In this document: in pieces, positions 27,657 to 34,160 of the stretch | How the letters are laid out: each line of letters starts with the position of its first letter | Numbering within the stretch: the stretch's first letter is position 1 | Origin: a virus | Virus record (IMG/VR): IMGVR_UViG_3300022937_000046 | Span: 1 to 41,055 of that record | Strand: one strand, 5' to 3' | Length of the DNA: 41,055 nucleotides | Translations under genes and position numbers: made by a program | Notes under the pieces: generated by a model | Seen by the model: only the letters and a program-made list of their open reading frames with translations | Told to the model about the DNA's origin: nothing | The model's database searches: none

Positions 27657-27941
27657 ATGCCAGCAGTAGCAAGATTAGGTGACACATGTACAGGACACGG
27701 ATGTTTTCCGCCTAGAGCCAACACAGGTTCAAGTCCAAATGTGTTTGCTGATAATATACTAGTTCATAGACAAAGTGATGCATGGGCAACCCATTGTTGT
27801 GTAGTTTGTCATGCTAGTTCGTTGGCCGCAGGATCAGGTTCGGTATTTGCTAACAATTTACAGCTTGGTAGAGTTGGAGATCCTGTTGCATGTGGCAGTT
27901 CAGTAGCCACAGGTTCAGGTACAGTTTTTGCAGGAGGGTAA
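27657..27941 (+). CDS. PAAR-domain tail spike tip protein
   Basis: 94 aa, the length of a minimal PAAR protein. It sharpens the tail spike and binds a metal at its tip. PAAR-type landmarks: MPAVARLGDTCTGHG..., VFADNILVHRQSDAWATHC, and the repeated glycine-rich GSGSVFANNLQLGRVGDPV and GSGTVFAGG. Several His/Cys (C12, H14, H35, H46, C47, H52) could bind metal. Late promoter and neighbours fit a virion gene. Confidence 0.9.
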   Translation: MPAVARLGDTCTGHGCFPPRANTGSSPNVFADNILVHRQSDAWATHCCVVCHASSLAAGSGSVFANNLQLGRVGDPVACGSSVATGSGTVFAGG

Positions 27942-27943
27942 TA

Positions 27944-28855
27944 ATGGTAAGAAGAACAATATCAGGAATTGGATTTGATAATTTTAATTTTCCAACAGAC
28001 ATCACTGCTGTCACAACACCATTGACTGATGTACAAGCAGATCTAATAAACACCGGTGCCCTTGATCAAGTTCAATATACAGATCCTTTTGGTAGAACGT
28101 CAACTGCTTACAAAGGGTTTCAAAATCCTCATGCACAGCAAGTTTCAGAAATTGCAAGTTTATTAAATGATTCTAAAAAAGATTTACCAGATGGCTGGAA
28201 TGCTCCTTATGGTTCACGAACTCCGGTACCGGCTTCGGTTTTAGGTACAAGTTCAGATCGTGTGCTAACAGATGCTGAAATCAATGATATTAATTTTGTT
28301 GATGATGTGTTGAAAGATTTTACGTATCTAACTAATAGACAAAGCGGAATGGATATTGCAGAGCAGTTGACATCACCATGGTCTATGTTTGGTAATTCAG
28401 CATATGGATCTGTTTATTCTTTACCAACTACACCAGGGTTTCCAGGAGGAGTTTCTGTACCAAACATTGGCGGTCTTTTAAGTGCCAGCTCAGCAGTTAA
28501 TAGACTGGCAACACATTTAACCAATGTGCCAGATACAGGGCCTTGTGCTTTGATTGGCGATGTTATGGAAGCCTTAATGAAAGGTGCAGAAATACTTGCA
28601 CAAATTCTTAACAAACTCAAAGAAGTATTAGGTTTTCTAGCAAAAATTTTAGGAATATTGGCTCTTGTAAAGTTATTAGCAGATCTAATGAAAAGAAATT
28701 TAGAAAATATTGGTAAAACTATAGAAATGCTAAAACAGTTAGCATTGGCTGGTTTGTTAGAACAATTGATGAAAGATCCATGCATGAGATATATCATTGA
28801 ATCTGTAATTTTAACAGCAGGCACGGTAGAAATATTAAAAAGAACCAATATTTAA
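27944..28855 (+). CDS. Structural-type protein downstream of PAAR
   Basis: 303 aa from the ATG at 27944, chosen because AGGAGGG precedes it; the longer reading from 27890 overlaps PAAR. The N-terminal half is loop/beta-type and Pro/Gly-rich (FGRTSTAYKGFQNPHAQQ; SLPTTPGFPGGVSVPNIGG). The C-terminal ~110 residues are strongly hydrophobic, helical and repetitive (LAQILNKLKEVLGFLAKILGILALVKLL), possibly membrane-active or a coiled-coil spike element. Linkage to PAAR suggests a tail/baseplate role, inferred. Confidence 0.75.
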   Translation: MVRRTISGIGFDNFNFPTDITAVTTPLTDVQADLINTGALDQVQYTDPFGRTSTAYKGFQNPHAQQVSEIASLLNDSKKDLPDGWNAPYGSRTPVPASVLGTSSDRVLTDAEINDINFVDDVLKDFTYLTNRQSGMDIAEQLTSPWSMFGNSAYGSVYSLPTTPGFPGGVSVPNIGGLLSASSAVNRLATHLTNVPDTGPCALIGDVMEALMKGAEILAQILNKLKEVLGFLAKILGILALVKLLADLMKRNLENIGKTIEMLKQLALAGLLEQLMKDPCMRYIIESVILTAGTVEILKRTNI

Positions 28856-28883
28856 TTGACAAATCCTTAAATAGTCGTATAAT
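28856..28883 (+). promoter_or_regulatory. Strong sigma70-like promoter of the tmRNA gene
   Basis: TTGACA at 28856-28861, 16-nt spacer, TATAAT at 28878-28883: both hexamers perfect. Predicted +1 ~28890, 36 nt before the T-stem of the acceptor piece. A late-type CTTAAATA (28866-28873) lies within the spacer and might add late expression. Confidence 0.8.
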
Positions 28884-28889
28884 TACAAT

Positions 28890-28953
28890 TACAATGTTGA
28901 AGTTGTCATAATAGATTATGCGGACCTCGGGGCAGTACCGAGCAGGTCCACCA
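28890..28953 (+). ncRNA. ssrA: tmRNA acceptor piece
   Basis: T-stem CTCGG (28926-28930) / CCGAG (28938-28942) with a 7-nt loop GGCAGTA. That loop lacks the usual TTC but is of the GGCAGTA type I associate from memory with alphaproteobacterial tmRNAs. The acceptor strand CAGGTCC (28943-28949), discriminator A28950 and encoded CCA (28951-28953) follow directly. Upstream 28912-28919 pairs with the coding piece as P2. The 5' end is set from the promoter and is approximate. Confidence 0.88.
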
Positions 28954-28973
28954 TAAACACATGGGAGTAGCAA

Positions 28974-29159
28974 ATGCAAGGAACAAATAGACTACCACGC
29001 AAACCCATGACAAATGGTGATGAATACGATGTGTTAACCAAAGCACGAAAGTTTTATTGTTATACACAAAGACCCAAAGTTTGTAAAAAGGTCAAGAAAG
29101 CATATAACAAAAAAGAACGCAAATGGTTAGATCGTGTGTTTATGATGGGCCTGAACTAG
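28974..29159 (+). CDS. ORF nested in the tmRNA intervening segment (61 aa)
   Basis: 61 aa, strongly basic. A GGGAG SD lies ~7 nt before the ATG. Core: NGDEYDVLTKARKFYCYTQRP then a Lys-rich KVKKAYNKKERKWLDR, plausibly nucleic-acid binding. The last four codons (GGC CTG AAC TAG) lie inside the tmRNA coding piece, so the 5' acceptor-stem strand doubles as coding sequence. Processing of the precursor to tmRNA would therefore cut the ORF's mRNA. I recall similar short basic proteins in marine phages but cannot name a family. Confidence 0.7.
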   Translation: MQGTNRLPRKPMTNGDEYDVLTKARKFYCYTQRPKVCKKVKKAYNKKERKWLDRVFMMGLN

Positions 29160-29316
29160 GATTGACGGTAATTTAAAAGGCAATGGAGTTGTTGGTAGGT
29201 GACGACCATAAATCGCACAAAACTATAAATGCAGATGAAAATCTAGCACTTGCGGCCTAATTAATTAGGCAGGCGGGGTTGGCAACTTACCTGGCAACAG
29301 AAAAGTTGCATTTAGG
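29147..29316 (+). ncRNA. ssrA: tmRNA coding piece with tag ORF
   Basis: Begins GGGCCTG, then AACTAGGATTGACGG, matching the conserved tmRNA 5' block (GGATTCGACGG) with one base missing. The resume codon GCA is at 29231, preceded by TA at -5/-4 as in E. coli tmRNA. Codons 29231-29257 give ADENLALAA, stop TAA 29258-29260, embedded in the palindrome GCCTAATTAATTAGGC. Downstream, CAGG (29270-29273)/CCTG (29290-29293) and GCAACTT (29282-29288)/AAGTTGC (29303-29309) interleave as an H-type pseudoknot. The 3' end is approximate. Confidence 0.9.
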
Positions 29317-29327
29317 ATTTTAAAAAT

Positions 29328-30044
29328 ATGCAAGAAATATTATCACACAGTTTTCCTAGCAAATATGAATACAACATAATTGACGGAAAACTTAAATTAA
29401 AAACCAGAACAACATATTTTAATGAAGGACAAATTTGGAAATTTAAAAACACTCGGCTAGGATATTTGTCAATTGCTAAAAATATGTCAACTAGTTTTCT
29501 TGAATTTGCACATGAACAGCAGATTTTAGAAAACTATTATGAATATGCTGAACAGATAAATCAAGATAAATCAGTTGATACTGTTTTGGCTTTTATGAGA
29601 GATCCTACTTATAGGTATGTATCTGGTTTAACAGAATACATTTGTATGAAATTTGGTAAAAGCATAGCTGACATGAAAAAGCAAGTGCTGGTTGACATTA
29701 TACAAACACTGATATCTATAAATGATATAGATGAGCATACCATAGAACAAATTCATTTTTTTAGAGACATAGATTTATCCCAGGTCAAAGTTTTTATGAT
29801 GGATAATAAATTATCTGATCATGATTTATTTAAATGGCTAAATCAACACGGTGTACAATTCAAAACAGATTGTGAAAAACTGCCTCGCTCCAATTCTAGC
29901 AAAGGCAATGATCTAAAATTAAAAGTTAGAAGTGTAGTTTTTGGAGTTTGTTTTAGACATCAAAACACAATTCAGCACAAGTGCATTGGTGATTATGAAT
30001 TGATTAAATACTTTAAAAATAATAATCAGATTGTAAACATATGA
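29328..30044 (+). CDS. Sulfotransferase-like protein
   Basis: 238 aa. Two PAPS-binding landmarks are seen: a 5'-phosphosulfate-loop-like segment LSIAKNMSTSFLEFA (K51, STS 54-56) and a 3'-phosphate-loop-like RDPTYRYVSGL (R91...S99). Between and after lie helices and the strand segment FFRDIDLSQVKVFMMD. These match the carbohydrate/Golgi-type sulfotransferase family in order, but the protein is small and divergent. It would move sulfate from PAPS to an unknown acceptor. It begins 12 nt after the estimated tmRNA end, with no SD seen. Overlaps the next gene by 4 nt. Confidence 0.6.
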   Translation: MQEILSHSFPSKYEYNIIDGKLKLKTRTTYFNEGQIWKFKNTRLGYLSIAKNMSTSFLEFAHEQQILENYYEYAEQINQDKSVDTVLAFMRDPTYRYVSGLTEYICMKFGKSIADMKKQVLVDIIQTLISINDIDEHTIEQIHFFRDIDLSQVKVFMMDNKLSDHDLFKWLNQHGVQFKTDCEKLPRSNSSKGNDLKLKVRSVVFGVCFRHQNTIQHKCIGDYELIKYFKNNNQIVNI

Positions 30045-30322
30045 TTAAAAAAATAACACAATTTTGGAAAGATAGTTACACATCAAACCCAACTGCATTT
30101 TATATGGAAATGATCAGTGCGGTTTTTGTTATAACCGGTAGTGCTATACTAACATACACAGTGTTAGATCCAAGACCAGATATATTTGTGCCTTTTTATT
30201 TTGTAGGCAGTGTAACAGGTTTAGTTGGTGCTTATCTAAGAACATTGCCATGGGTAATGGTATTAACATCATGGTTTAGTACAATGAATTTGATTGCATT
30301 GTATCAACTTTTTATATTATAA
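30041..30322 (+). CDS. Small membrane protein, three predicted helices
   Basis: 93 aa. Hydrophobic segments at about 23-42, 49-66 and 72-92; a short basic N terminus (MIKKITQFWKDS) suggests N-in. An ATGA overlap joins it to the sulfotransferase-like gene. Holin-like size and topology, but no sequence evidence for lysis function. Confidence 0.75.
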   Translation: MIKKITQFWKDSYTSNPTAFYMEMISAVFVITGSAILTYTVLDPRPDIFVPFYFVGSVTGLVGAYLRTLPWVMVLTSWFSTMNLIALYQLFIL

Positions 30323-30323
30323 T
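30294..30323 (+). promoter_or_regulatory. Sigma70-like promoter with leaderless geometry
   Basis: TTGCAT at 30294-30299, 18-nt spacer, perfect TATAAT at 30318-30323. Seven bases on is 30330, the A of the next ATG. Confidence 0.5.
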
Positions 30324-30329
30324 ATAGAC

Positions 30330-30488
30330 ATGTCTAGCAGTATTAACACAAAAATAAAAGAATTAATAAAAAAAATTGAATATGCTGAACAAACCAACGA
30401 AGTACCAGAAAAGCAATACAATATAATGATTGATAATTTAAATCAACTTAAGAAAAAACAAAATGAATCAGATAAAGCAACGCATTAA
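30330..30488 (+). CDS. Small helical protein (52 aa)
   Basis: 52 aa from the ATG at 30330, chosen because it lies on the predicted +1; a TTG at 30294 would overlap the membrane-protein gene. A single charged helical hairpin (KIKELIKKIEYAEQTNEVPEKQ then a Lys-rich tail). Overlaps SufE by 26 nt. Family unknown. Confidence 0.6.
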   Translation: MSSSINTKIKELIKKIEYAEQTNEVPEKQYNIMIDNLNQLKKKQNESDKATH

Positions 30489-30888
30489 AAATTGGAGTGA
30501 TGACTTAGGACTATTAGATGGTCATAGTCGGTTAGAATACTTGGTTGATCTAGCCAAAGAATCAACTACAATGTCTCCTGAAAAACGCATCGATGAAAGA
30601 CTAGTAAGTGGATGTATTAGTAAAATTTGGGTTGATGTTCAAGTAAATGACAATCAAGTCACGGTAGAATATGACAGTGATGCTATGATTACCAAAGGTA
30701 TAACTAGAATTGTGTGTGAATGTGTAAATGGTAGTACAGTTGAAGATTGTAAGGAAATTGTTCCAGACGATTTTATGGATTTAGGATTTCAACAGTTGTT
30801 GTCAGCACAACGTAGAAATGGATTAGGCAATTTAATTAGTACAATTTTGACAAGATTTGACACATTAGCGTCAAAACAAACTAGTTAA
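30463..30888 (+). CDS. sufE: SufE-like Fe-S assembly protein
   Basis: 141 aa, usual SufE length. SufE accepts persulfide sulfur from SufS for Fe-S cluster assembly. Landmarks: LGLLDGHSRLEYLVDLAKES, then RLVSGCISKIWVDV, where the Cys (about residue 51) is the sulfur acceptor in the GCxS motif; then VEYDSDAMITKGITRIV, the family strand-helix. It is two features before a 7Fe ferredoxin, suggesting phage support of host Fe-S metabolism, an inference. Confidence 0.85.
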   Translation: MNQIKQRIKNWSDDLGLLDGHSRLEYLVDLAKESTTMSPEKRIDERLVSGCISKIWVDVQVNDNQVTVEYDSDAMITKGITRIVCECVNGSTVEDCKEIVPDDFMDLGFQQLLSAQRRNGLGNLISTILTRFDTLASKQTS

Positions 30889-30891
30889 ATA
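30884..30891 (+). promoter_or_regulatory. Late promoter variant (GTTAAATA) before tRNA-Ser
   Basis: TTAAATA core, 6 of 8 matches to TATAAATA. Predicted +1 ~30897, two bases before the tRNA 5' end, so little or no 5' trimming would be needed. Confidence 0.5.
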
Positions 30892-30898
30892 ACACAAA

Positions 30899-30988
30899 GG
30901 AAGGGTGGCTGAGCGGTTGAAAGCACTGGTCTTGAAAACCAGCATAGGGGCAACTCTATCGTGGGTTCGAATCCCACCCCTTCCGCCA
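30899..30988 (+). tRNA. tRNA-Ser (anticodon UGA)
   Basis: Full cloverleaf with long variable arm. Acceptor GGAAGGG/CCCTTCC; anticodon stem CTGGT/ACCAG with loop CTTGAAA, anticodon TGA (decodes UCA/UCN); T-arm GTGGG/CCCAC with loop TTCGAAT; CCA is encoded. UCA is a common Ser codon in this AT-rich phage. Confidence 0.95.
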
Positions 30989-31007
30989 GAAAAAAAGAAA
31001 TAAAGAC

Positions 31008-31036
31008 TTGATCTTTTGATAAAAATTTATTAATAT
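31008..31036 (+). promoter_or_regulatory. Sigma70-like promoter of the ferredoxin gene (leaderless geometry)
   Basis: TTGATC at 31008-31013, 17-nt spacer, TAATAT at 31031-31036. Predicted +1 is 31043, the ferredoxin ATG. The hexamers are only moderate. Confidence 0.45.
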
Positions 31037-31042
31037 ATACAT

Positions 31043-31399
31043 ATGACCTACTATGTGAATCAATCCTGTATTATGTGTAAACACACTGACTGTGTAGATG
31101 TGTGTCCAGTAGACTGTTTTTACGAAGGTGAAAACATGTTAGTAATCAATCCTCTTGAATGTATTGATTGTGGAGTTTGTGAACCTGAATGTCCAGTTGA
31201 TGCTATCAAACCCGACAGTTTTGATGAACCTGACAAACAGCACTGGCTAGACATAAACAAAAAGTTTGGAGAACAATGGCCAAACCTAGCAGAAATTATT
31301 CCAGCTATGCCTGAAGCAGAAAAATACGCCCCAGAAAATTACAACAAAGACAAAACAGAGTTATTCTCTGAAAATCCCGGAGGAAAAAAAGATGAGTGA
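31043..31399 (+). CDS. fdxA: 7Fe ferredoxin FdxA
   Basis: 118 aa. Small electron carrier with one [3Fe-4S] and one [4Fe-4S] cluster. Cys set as in the Azotobacter-type family: C9, C17, C50 for 3Fe; C21, C40, C43, C46 for 4Fe; additional C12 and C25. Sequence around them ([19 protein letters not shown]) is highly family-typical. A C-terminal acidic extension follows. The 3' end overlaps the glycosyltransferase by 8 nt. Confidence 0.93.
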   Translation: MTYYVNQSCIMCKHTDCVDVCPVDCFYEGENMLVINPLECIDCGVCEPECPVDAIKPDSFDEPDKQHWLDINKKFGEQWPNLAEIIPAMPEAEKYAPENYNKDKTELFSENPGGKKDE

Positions 31400-32360
31400 T
31401 AAAAAATTCAGTGAAAAATGGAAAGCTGAAAGAGAAGAAAAAAGAGCCGCCAAGGCCAAAAAACTAGGAAAACAACCCGAGCCAGGACAGACAATTACAC
31501 AAGCACTTTCTGGAAATCAAATAAGAATTGACTTAGAGCAATTTAAAAATAGACATTTGTTTATTGCCACACCTGCATACGGAGGTATGGTAGGCGAAGC
31601 TTATCTTAAAGCCATGGTAAAAGTTGGAATATTATTTAAAACATATGGTTTACACTTTACACTGGCCACAATTGCTAACGAAAGTTTGATCACAAGAGGT
31701 AGAAACACTCTTGTTGCTATGTTTATGAGTGATCCTAAATTCACAGACATGATGTTCATTGATGCAGATATTCATTTTGATGCAGAGTCGATTATTAAAA
31801 TGTGGGCAAAGAATGTTGACTGTATTGTTGGAGCTTATCCAAAGAAAACTATTAACTGGAAAGGTATTCATAAAGCAGTAACAGAATCAAACGCTGATGA
31901 AAATGAAATGGTCAAGCATCAAGCCTCATATGTATTAAATATGAGACCTGATGAAAACGGTAGAATTCCAATGACAAACGGTTTAATTCCAGTATATGAT
32001 GGTGGAACTGGATTTATGATGTTTAAAAGAGAAGTAATTCAAAAAATGATGGACAAATGGCCTGATTTACATTATAAAAATGACTTAAACACTGATCCAA
32101 AATATGATCCTTACATGTATGCATTGTTTGATACAATCATTGATCCTGATACTAGAAGATATCTATCAGAAGACTATACATTTTGTAGAAGATACCAAGA
32201 ACTTGGTGGCACAATTTGGTTAGACCCAACAATCAATCTAGATCATCAAGGCGCTTATCTGTTCAAAGGAAATATTGGTAATCAATTCACAGTCGGAACA
32301 CCAGTGGAGCAACCAAAAGAAGAAAATTCTTCAGATGACAAGACAGACAAATCAGAATAA
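31392..32360 (+). CDS. Glycosyltransferase-like protein (GT-A type)
   Basis: 322 aa. A basic N-terminal ~40 residues precede a GT-A-like core: [37 protein letters not shown]; the DxD-type metal site [16 protein letters not shown]; then [12 protein letters not shown] and [16 protein letters not shown], where ED may be the catalytic base region. It probably transfers a sugar to DNA or a surface glycan; acceptor unknown. Confidence 0.78.
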   Translation: MSDKKFSEKWKAEREEKRAAKAKKLGKQPEPGQTITQALSGNQIRIDLEQFKNRHLFIATPAYGGMVGEAYLKAMVKVGILFKTYGLHFTLATIANESLITRGRNTLVAMFMSDPKFTDMMFIDADIHFDAESIIKMWAKNVDCIVGAYPKKTINWKGIHKAVTESNADENEMVKHQASYVLNMRPDENGRIPMTNGLIPVYDGGTGFMMFKREVIQKMMDKWPDLHYKNDLNTDPKYDPYMYALFDTIIDPDTRRYLSEDYTFCRRYQELGGTIWLDPTINLDHQGAYLFKGNIGNQFTVGTPVEQPKEENSSDDKTDKSE

Positions 32361-32547
32361 TAGCTCTTGGATATCATGGACAGTTCCTCCAATACTTGCA
32401 TTTGATTATATCTTAAAGATAGCTTTTTTTACAGTTGGCTTACCTTGGTTGTTTGGTGTAATAATAACACCTTTGGGGTTTTTGTTTAACTTTTTGATAA
32501 TAGACTTTTTTGTTTATTCCGGGTACAAAGCAAGAGGTCTATTATGA
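32335..32547 (+). CDS. Small membrane protein (70 aa)
   Basis: 70 aa from the ATG at 32335, overlapping the glycosyltransferase 3' end; the non-ATG start at 32275 is rejected. Two hydrophobic segments (about 17-40 and 42-62) with a polar Asn/Gln/Ser-rich N terminus. Family unknown; a tRNA follows. Confidence 0.65.
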   Translation: MTRQTNQNNSSWISWTVPPILAFDYILKIAFFTVGLPWLFGVIITPLGFLFNFLIIDFFVYSGYKARGLL

Positions 32548-32552
32548 TTTAT

Positions 32553-32637
32553 GCGCCTGTGGTGGAATTGGTAGACACGCTAGACTTAGGATCTAGTGCT
32601 TCACGGCGTGGGGGTTCGACTCCCTCCAGGCGCACCA
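32553..32637 (+). tRNA. tRNA-Leu (anticodon UAG)
   Basis: Cloverleaf with long variable arm. Acceptor GCGCCTG/CAGGCGC; D-arm with GGTAGACACGC; anticodon stem CTAGA/TCTAG with loop CTTAGGA, anticodon TAG (decodes CUA); T-loop TTCGACT; encoded CCA. CTA codons are frequent in this phage. Confidence 0.95.
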
Positions 32638-32643
32638 ACTGTT

Positions 32644-33000
32644 ATGTTTAAAATACAAGATTTATATCAAATAAAAAATAAAAAAATCACACATATTCCA
32701 AAAAAGAAACACACTGTGAACTGGATAGGCGGCAGTTGTGTTTATAAGTTGCTAGTCAACAACAAATTGATTCATGTTGGAAGGTCTGACACTTGCAAAA
32801 AACATGGCGGCGCCGAAAAAACCAGAAAAGCTGTAGTACAACTGTTAGGATGGGAAGATCATAATCCAGGTATTTCCACTACAAAAATCTGGAAACAATT
32901 AAAAGAATCTTTAAATCCAGATCTGGATGACATAAGCATAGAAATCATCTTTACAGACAGCATAGATCGAGTGTATAATAAAGAAAGTAAAAATGTTTAA
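32644..33000 (+). CDS. Protein of unknown function, possible GIY-YIG-like
   Basis: 118 aa from the ATG at 32644; an upstream start at 32596 lies inside the tRNA and is rejected. GGSCVYKLLVNNKLIHVGRS near residue 28-47 faintly resembles the YK....G..Y.G.S pattern of GIY-YIG nucleases, but the defining Tyr/Gly pair is weak. The C-terminal part has no recognisable motif. Overlaps the next gene by 8 nt. Confidence 0.6.
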   Translation: MFKIQDLYQIKNKKITHIPKKKHTVNWIGGSCVYKLLVNNKLIHVGRSDTCKKHGGAEKTRKAVVQLLGWEDHNPGISTTKIWKQLKESLNPDLDDISIEIIFTDSIDRVYNKESKNV

Positions 33001-33391
33001 GAATCAAGACAAACTGTTACATTTAGTAATGAAAGAACTGTGTAGTTTTGCTGAAAAGCAAATCTTTAAGCAGTACCCTGACAATGTTTACAAATCACTA
33101 CAGTATCTTGCCAACAATACTAAACAAATGAAACTGGAATATCAGGAGTTAAATACTATATACAAATGGTATAAACTTGATAGACCAAAAAGAAAACAAC
33201 CAAAAGATATTGCCGAGAGTATGATGTATTACGAACAAGATACAAAAATGTTAGCCAGAGCAGTATCACTTCGAAAATTTAGCAAAAGATTATTTAAAGG
33301 AGGAGACTATGTCCCAGAAATCCAGCCTAATCAGGCATCACAGAAATCTATCAGAGAAGGTAGAAACACTAGAAAAGCAACGACTATATAA
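32993..33391 (+). CDS. Protein of unknown function
   Basis: 132 aa, helical and basic, with QYLANNTKQMKLEYQELNTIYKWYKLDRPKRKQPK and a Lys/Arg-rich tail. Family not recognised. It overlaps the following 55-aa gene by 83 nt, so its C terminus is encoded in a shared region. Confidence 0.65.
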   Translation: MFKNQDKLLHLVMKELCSFAEKQIFKQYPDNVYKSLQYLANNTKQMKLEYQELNTIYKWYKLDRPKRKQPKDIAESMMYYEQDTKMLARAVSLRKFSKRLFKGGDYVPEIQPNQASQKSIREGRNTRKATTI

Positions 33392-33476
33392 GCGTTCTTT
33401 TGAACACAAAGCAGAATTGCTAAAATTAAAGAAGGAAAAATTAAAAATCAAAGAACAGATTGATAATATTAAATAG
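33309..33476 (+). CDS. Small coiled-coil protein, DUF465/YdcH-like (55 aa)
   Basis: 55 aa. AAGGAGGAG lies directly upstream of the ATG. Single coiled-coil helix with the family's pattern: HHRNLSEKVETLEK, spacer, then LLKLKKEKLKIKEQID, like HReLD..I..LE ... LKKeRLxLKDeI of DUF465/YdcH proteins. It starts inside the upstream gene in another frame. Role unknown. Confidence 0.65.
   Translation: MSQKSSLIRHHRNLSEKVETLEKQRLYKRSFEHKAELLKLKKEKLKIKEQIDNIK
33468..33475 (+). promoter_or_regulatory. Late promoter variant (ATTAAATA)
   Basis: TTAAATA core overlapping the end of the 55-aa gene; predicted +1 ~33481, two bases before the nuclease ATG at 33483. 6 of 8 matches. Confidence 0.5.
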
Positions 33477-33482
33477 CATATC

Positions 33483-33884
33483 ATGTACGAATATAGATGT
33501 AAAATATTAAGAGTAATTGACGGAGACACTGTAGATGTTGATATTGATTTAGGCTTTGGTGTTTGGATGCACAAAGAACGTGTGCGTTTGCATGGAATAG
33601 ACACACCAGAATCAAGAACCAGAGACAAAGTAGAAAAAAAATATGGATTGATGTCTAAGCAGTTTGTCAAAGATCACATGCCGGTTGGCTCTGCTCAAAC
33701 ACTAGTAACCATAAAAGATGCCACAGGAAAATTTGGTAGAATTCTTGGCAAGTTCAAATTAGAAGACGGAACAATTCTTAATGAGCTTATGATAAAAAAA
33801 TATCATGCAGTGGCATATCATGGTCAGTCCAAAGACGATATTATAAACGAACATTTAAAAAATAGAAAACGTCTTGAAAACTAA
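33483..33884 (+). CDS. Staphylococcal-nuclease-like thermonuclease
   Basis: 133 aa, one SNase domain. Landmarks: RVIDGDTVDVDIDLGFGV (Ca-binding Asp strand), RVRLHGIDTPESR (catalytic Arg and Glu), and GKFGRILGKFKLEDGTILNELMIKKYHAV, with the second catalytic Arg in FGRILG. No signal peptide is seen, so it probably acts inside the cell on host or phage nucleic acids. Stop is immediately before the Smr gene ATG. Confidence 0.88.
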   Translation: MYEYRCKILRVIDGDTVDVDIDLGFGVWMHKERVRLHGIDTPESRTRDKVEKKYGLMSKQFVKDHMPVGSAQTLVTIKDATGKFGRILGKFKLEDGTILNELMIKKYHAVAYHGQSKDDIINEHLKNRKRLEN

Positions 33885-34160
33885 ATGTCTAACACTTTGG
33901 ACCTACATGGTTATACCACATGGGAAGCATGGAAAACATTTAAATCGTGGATAACTGACAAGCAAAAGAATCAGTCAATTAAAAAAGTTGTTGTAATTAC
34001 CGGAGACGGGGAAATCAAAAAAGAATTCAAGAAATGGTGTGAACCATTAAATTTTATTAGAGCAGTAGAATTGCACAGCACCGGCGGTGCATTTGTGATA
34101 TATTTTTATAAAAACCGGAGAGAAATGTATGAAGGTAGTTTTAGTAACTGGAGGGTTTGA
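33885..34160 (+). CDS. Smr-domain protein
   Basis: 91 aa, a stand-alone Smr domain. Landmarks: LDLHGYTTWEA (family LDLHG), VVVITGDGE (equivalent of the TGxG loop) and STGGAFVIYF near the end. Smr domains nick branched or damaged DNA or cleave RNA. Which applies is not visible. Begins directly after the nuclease stop and overlaps the next gene by 32 nt. Confidence 0.8.
   Translation: MSNTLDLHGYTTWEAWKTFKSWITDKQKNQSIKKVVVITGDGEIKKEFKKWCEPLNFIRAVELHSTGGAFVIYFYKNRREMYEGSFSNWRV

Larger units (their letters stand above)
28890..29316 (+). ncRNA. ssrA: Circularly permuted two-piece tmRNA gene (ssrA), whole locus
   Basis: tmRNA rescues stalled ribosomes and adds a degradation tag. Here the gene order is permuted as in alphaproteobacteria: acceptor piece with CCA first (to 28953), an intervening segment, then the tag-coding piece (from 29147). 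Three independent pairings join the pieces. Acceptor stem GGGCCTG (29147-29153) pairs with CAGGTCC (28943-28949) at 7/7 (one G-U). Helix P2, 29168-29175 with 28912-28919, gives 8 bp. The T-arm is a 5-bp stem with a 7-nt loop. The tag ORF reads ADENLALAA-stop. The intervening segment contains a 61-aa ORF. Ends of the mature pieces other than CCA and the acceptor-stem 5' end are estimates. Confidence 0.93.

Noticed and set aside
28414-28848. 144-aa minus-strand ORF opposite the structural-type gene
   Set aside because: Antisense shadow in another frame of a clear gene with strong SD; no promoter or SD of its own.
32596-32643. N-terminal extension of the 118-aa protein into tRNA-Leu
   Set aside because: The extension is tRNA sequence; ATG 32644 lies just after the tRNA.
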